From: Rhizobiaceae bacterium | GTDB lineage: Bacteria; Pseudomonadota; Alphaproteobacteria; Rhizobiales; Rhizobiaceae | Direction: 5' to 3' | DNA length: 5,583 nucleotides | NCBI GenBank assembly: GCA_913776675.1 | Contig: CAJYRE010000490.1 | Span: 1 to 5,583, forward strand | Shown here: piece after piece, positions 4,420-5,583 of the stretch | How the letters are laid out: each line of letters begins with the position of its first letter | How positions within the stretch are numbered: the stretch's first letter is position 1 | Translations under genes and position numbers: made by a program | Notes under the pieces: model-generated | The model's database searches: none | What the model saw: only the letters and a program-made list of their open reading frames with translations | Told to the model about the DNA's origin: nothing

Positions 4420-5583
4420 TCAAAAATAGATTGCAACCAGCCCAGCACCGCCCGCGCCACCCGAATATCCAGCCGAGCCATTGCCTGCCGCCCCGCTGCC
4501 GCCCGTGCCATACGACCAACCTGCCCAGCCTGCTGATGATCCATAGAGCATGTGAGTCGGGCCTGATCCAAATGAGCCACCACCCGCACCAGCAACATAA
4601 ACGATGCCATCGCTGTTTTGCGGATCGCGTTGCGATAACGACCTTTGGCCAGCCTGACCGGGCACCTGTATTTGCCCACCAGCACCGCCGCCGCCAGTCC
4701 GGCCATTGGCATAGCCACTTGCAGCACCGTATCCACCCAGACCACCGGTGGCCGTCAAAAGGCCGCCAACCGATGATGTCCCGCCATTGCCGCCATTGCC
4801 GCCGCCAGCTCCTCCGCCCGCGCCGCCCTGACCAACCGTAATTGCGTAGATCTGGCCTGGTGTAACCGACATCACGCCCTCGGCATATCCGCCACCACCG
4901 CCGCCACCGCCTGCAGCATTGGCCCCAGCGCCACCACCACCGCCGCCGCCACCCCACACGCAGCAGCGGATGCTGTACACACCCTCCGGTATGAAGAATG
5001 TGTCATTATTGATGTATGTGTAGAGTGCCGATTGCTTGGGCTTGCCTGCGGGCGGTGTATACGCCGTAGCAGGCAAGCCACCCTGCTCCACCTTTGCCAA
5101 CCTTGCACACAGCGCCGTGGCACCCGTGACATTTTCAAAAATACAGCGCAGCCGGGCAGACACGGCCCCGCTTGGCGGTGTTACCGTGATGGCCATGCTT
5201 TGACGGCCAGCGGCACTATCGTCAAAATTGCCATAGCCGCGTGATTTTGAGGGGCTATAAGAGAGAATATTGCCAGACGCATCCAGCCACATCAGGTCAA
5301 AGCGCACGATGCCGCCTGTGGCAAACAGCACCGCATCGCCTGAAATCGTGTAATTATAGCCAACTGTAACCCCAAACGCCGGCCATGTGATGGCGTAGGT
5401 GCCATCTGGATAAGGTCCATTGAGAGCTACACTGCGACCCCACATATTGGTGCTAACGGTCAGTGGCCATGCCCCTGTGCCGATCTTGCTGCCATCAATG
5501 CCCGCAAGGCCGTTTTCAAACCCGCCGTTCGGGCAGAGGTTCGGGCGTGGTGGCACCACGTTGGCAAGGCTTGACGCCAGACC
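4420..5583 (-). CDS. Phage tail-fibre/adhesin-like protein with glycine-rich C-terminal domain (N-terminus outside window)
   Basis: The frame is open to the right edge (387 residues visible), so the GTG at 5559 is probably internal. Visible residues about 14-176 look like a galactose-binding/carbohydrate-binding jelly-roll: the opening PNLCPNGGFENGL and the later FDLMWLDASGNIL and GAVSARLRCIFENVTG fit that kind of domain. From about 190 the sequence has the layout of a phage glycine-rich domain: FFIPEGVYSIRCCVWGGG, long Gly runs, GGYAEGVMSVTPGQIYAITVGQGGAGG, TSSVGGLLTATGGLGG, and the end GGAGLVAIYF. Such domains occur at the receptor-binding tips of tail fibres and related proteins. Binding of a host surface glycan is inferred. 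The gene sits directly upstream of the small tail-associated gene in one transcription unit. A domesticated tail-like particle or a remnant cannot be excluded from this window. Confidence 0.82.
   Translation of the reverse strand, partial: GLASSLANVVPPRPNLCPNGGFENGLAGIDGSKIGTGAWPLTVSTNMWGRSVALNGPYPDGTYAITWPAFGVTVGYNYTISGDAVLFATGGIVRFDLMWLDASGNILSYSPSKSRGYGNFDDSAAGRQSMAITVTPPSGAVSARLRCIFENVTGATALCARLAKVEQGGLPATAYTPPAGKPKQSALYTYINNDTFFIPEGVYSIRCCVWGGGGGGGGAGANAAGGGGGGGGYAEGVMSVTPGQIYAITVGQGGAGGGAGGGNGGNGGTSSVGGLLTATGGLGGYGAASGYANGRTGGGGAGGQIQVPGQAGQRSLSQRDPQNSDGIVYVAGAGGGSFGSGPTHMLYGSSAGWAGWSYGTGGSGAAGNGSAGYSGGAGGAGLVAIYF
4781..4949 (-). repeat. Low-complexity GGN/GCC codon repeats within the tail-fibre gene
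   Basis: The plus strand shows repeated CCGCCATTG units (4781-4789 and 4790-4798) and runs of CCACCGCCG type at about 4889-4910 and 4921-4949. They encode the Gly-Gly-Asn repeats and two polyglycine runs of eight residues each. The repeat units are multiples of three, so slippage would change length while keeping the frame. Confidence 0.7.

Noticed and set aside
4413..4745. Upstream extension of the small phage gene to an ATG at 4745
   Set aside because: It lies wholly within the glycine-rich fibre gene in another frame and has shadow-like composition. The ATG at 4412 has a proper ribosome-binding site.
4409..4957. Minus-strand Trp/Arg-rich 182-residue ORF
   Set aside because: Its Trp/Arg/Cys runs are what the GGN glycine codons give in a shifted frame; it is a shadow of the tail-fibre gene.

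Overview
The window looks like a chromosomal segment of an alphaproteobacterium, most likely of the Rhizobiales/Hyphomicrobiales. The main evidence is an Omp25/Omp31-type outer-membrane beta-barrel, a periplasmic SIMPL-domain protein close to Brucella BP26/Omp28, a membrane-anchored staphylococcal-nuclease-like protein of rhizobial type, and a tRNA with encoded CCA. These are family-level matches made by eye; no database search was run.

Layout, left to right. (1) 1-288, plus strand: the C-terminal end of a membrane protein, probably FUSC-like, cut by the window edge. It converges on (2) 296-1087, minus: an anchored thermonuclease-family protein. (3) 1251-1691, minus: an exported single-domain cupredoxin with its own terminator at about 1187-1215. 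(4) 1913-2563, plus: the outer-membrane beta-barrel, divergent from the cupredoxin across a 221-bp intergenic region with an AT-rich hairpin. (5) 2620-3366, minus: the SIMPL/BP26-like protein, convergent with the porin-like gene and sharing a strong bidirectional terminator (2581-2611). (6) 3623-3698, plus: a tRNA with anticodon CAT, better read as tRNA-Ile2 (lysidine-modified) than as tRNA-Met. (7) 3699-3956: a 258-bp gap dense in inverted repeats, including a good plus-strand terminator (3863-3909). (8) 3957-4412 and 4420-5583, minus: two phage-type genes, a small tail-associated protein and, upstream of it, a tail-fibre/adhesin-like protein with a jelly-roll-like domain and a long glycine-rich domain. 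The second runs off the right edge.

The host genes on the left encode mostly envelope proteins (inner membrane, periplasm, outer membrane) and do not form one operon: orientation alternates and terminators separate them. The two minus-strand genes on the right look like the distal end of a prophage late (tail) operon. Phage genes starting just beyond the 3' end of an intact tRNA suggest that the tRNA is the prophage attachment site, with the repeat-rich gap as the phage-side attachment arm. This is inference: no integrase and no second tRNA 3'-end copy are in the window.

No clearly new biological system is visible. The places most worth a second look are the tRNA/phage junction with its nested inverted repeats, and the two-gene tail-fibre cassette.
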